DNA from: Verrucomicrobia bacterium UBA6775
Lineage (GTDB): Bacteria > Verrucomicrobiota > Verrucomicrobiia > Limisphaerales > UBA1096
Length of the DNA stretch: 6,352 nt
Direction of reading: 5' to 3'
NCBI GenBank assembly: GCA_002453165.1
Contig: DKGH01000026.1
Coordinates: 1 to 6,352, forward strand
Under the pieces are notes generated by a model, which was given only the letters and a program-made list of their open reading frames with translations, ran no database searches and was not told the DNA's origin. The position numbers and the translations under genes are program-made. Within the stretch, counting starts at the first letter, position 1. Each line of letters starts with the position of its first letter. Below are positions 5,976-6,352 of this stretch, piece by piece.

Positions 5976-6352
5976 ATTGTTGTCCGAATAAAAAGGGTTG
6001 GATTTTACGAACCGTGACTGGCCGCCCTTCTTTGATAGCCGGGCTAAATTTCCATTTCCCGATGACCCGCAACACCTCACGGGTCAGGTCCTGATGTGTC
6101 GATCGTTTCACGCTGTGATCCGTTACCCTTCCGGTGTCATCGATGACAATCGACAAATCCACTCGGCCTGAAATTCTGTTTCGCGCCAATTGCAACGGAT
6201 ACTTGGGGTTGATTCGCACGAGGGCGCGCGGTTCGCGGTCCACCTCGGACAAATCGAAAATCTTCATCTCCGCAATCGCATCGGTGGCCACTTTCGGGTT
6301 CAACCCTGAGTAAATCCCCACACCGCCGGAGCCGGGATTCAGCGCCAGTTCC
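5974..6352 (-). CDS. TonB-family energy transducer, C-terminal part (5' end outside the window)
   Basis: TonB proteins are anchored in the inner membrane and carry proton-motive force from ExbB/ExbD to outer-membrane TonB-dependent receptors. The frame is open to the right edge and ends at TGA 5976-5974, leaving 125 visible residues. A Gly-rich stretch (NPGSGGVGIYSG) leads into a TonB C-terminal domain: PKYPLQLARNRISGRVDLSI, then IDDTGRVTDHSVKRSTHQD, then VIGKWKFSPAIKEGRPVTVR. The pattern of P-x-YP, a G-x-V strand, D-x-x-G-x-V and W-x-F-x-P is the family signature. The N-terminal membrane anchor and proline-rich spacer are not visible, so a non-TonB protein with a TonB_C domain cannot be excluded. 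A GTG at 6321 could be read as a start, but it falls in the middle of the glycine-rich lead-in with no membrane segment, so the gene almost certainly starts outside. It is coupled to the TPR gene downstream. Confidence 0.88.
   Translation of the reverse strand, partial: ELALNPGSGGVGIYSGLNPKVATDAIAEMKIFDLSEVDREPRALVRINPKYPLQLARNRISGRVDLSIVIDDTGRVTDHSVKRSTHQDLTREVLRVIGKWKFSPAIKEGRPVTVRKIQPFLFGQQ

Overview
The window holds five protein-coding genes at about 55-60% GC (estimated by eye), with short spacers and no RNA genes, phage genes or transposases. All five are housekeeping or cell-envelope genes. The organism looks like a Gram-negative bacterium: there is a TonB C-terminal domain and an exported TPR protein. 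The long basic/acidic N-terminal extension on Rho, the endonuclease-type MutL and the tonB-TPR pair together suggest the PVC group, most likely Verrucomicrobiota. This is an inference from family resemblance and was not tested by any search.

Layout. Plus strand: the 3' part of glyA (serine hydroxymethyltransferase, 1-876), a 140-base spacer with a possible intrinsic terminator, then a complete rho (1017-2459). A 122-base convergent spacer (2460-2581) carries a perfect 14-bp palindrome and a long near-perfect hairpin. Minus strand, read from the right edge: the 3' part of a tonB-like gene (6352-5974), a secreted TPR-repeat protein (5962-4586) that is tightly linked to tonB, a 66-base spacer with a 13-bp hairpin, then mutL (4519-2582). 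The tonB-TPR pair probably belongs to an exbB/exbD/tonB energy-transduction operon whose other genes lie beyond the right edge. mutL follows in the same direction and may be co-transcribed.

The most unusual signal is a short iterated palindrome, CGCTTGGCCAAGCG. It occurs three times exactly and twice with one mismatch. One copy lies directly after the rho stop codon. Three lie inside the MutL interdomain linker, and one lies across the predicted signal-peptidase site of the TPR protein. All four coding copies are read in the same phase, giving Leu-Gly-Gln-(Ala/Gly). This looks like a dispersed repeat family or highly iterated palindrome that has settled in spacers and tolerant protein segments. 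Two other inverted repeats, at 2496-2561 and 4545-4586, lack the U-tract of a normal terminator and may be repetitive elements of the same genome.
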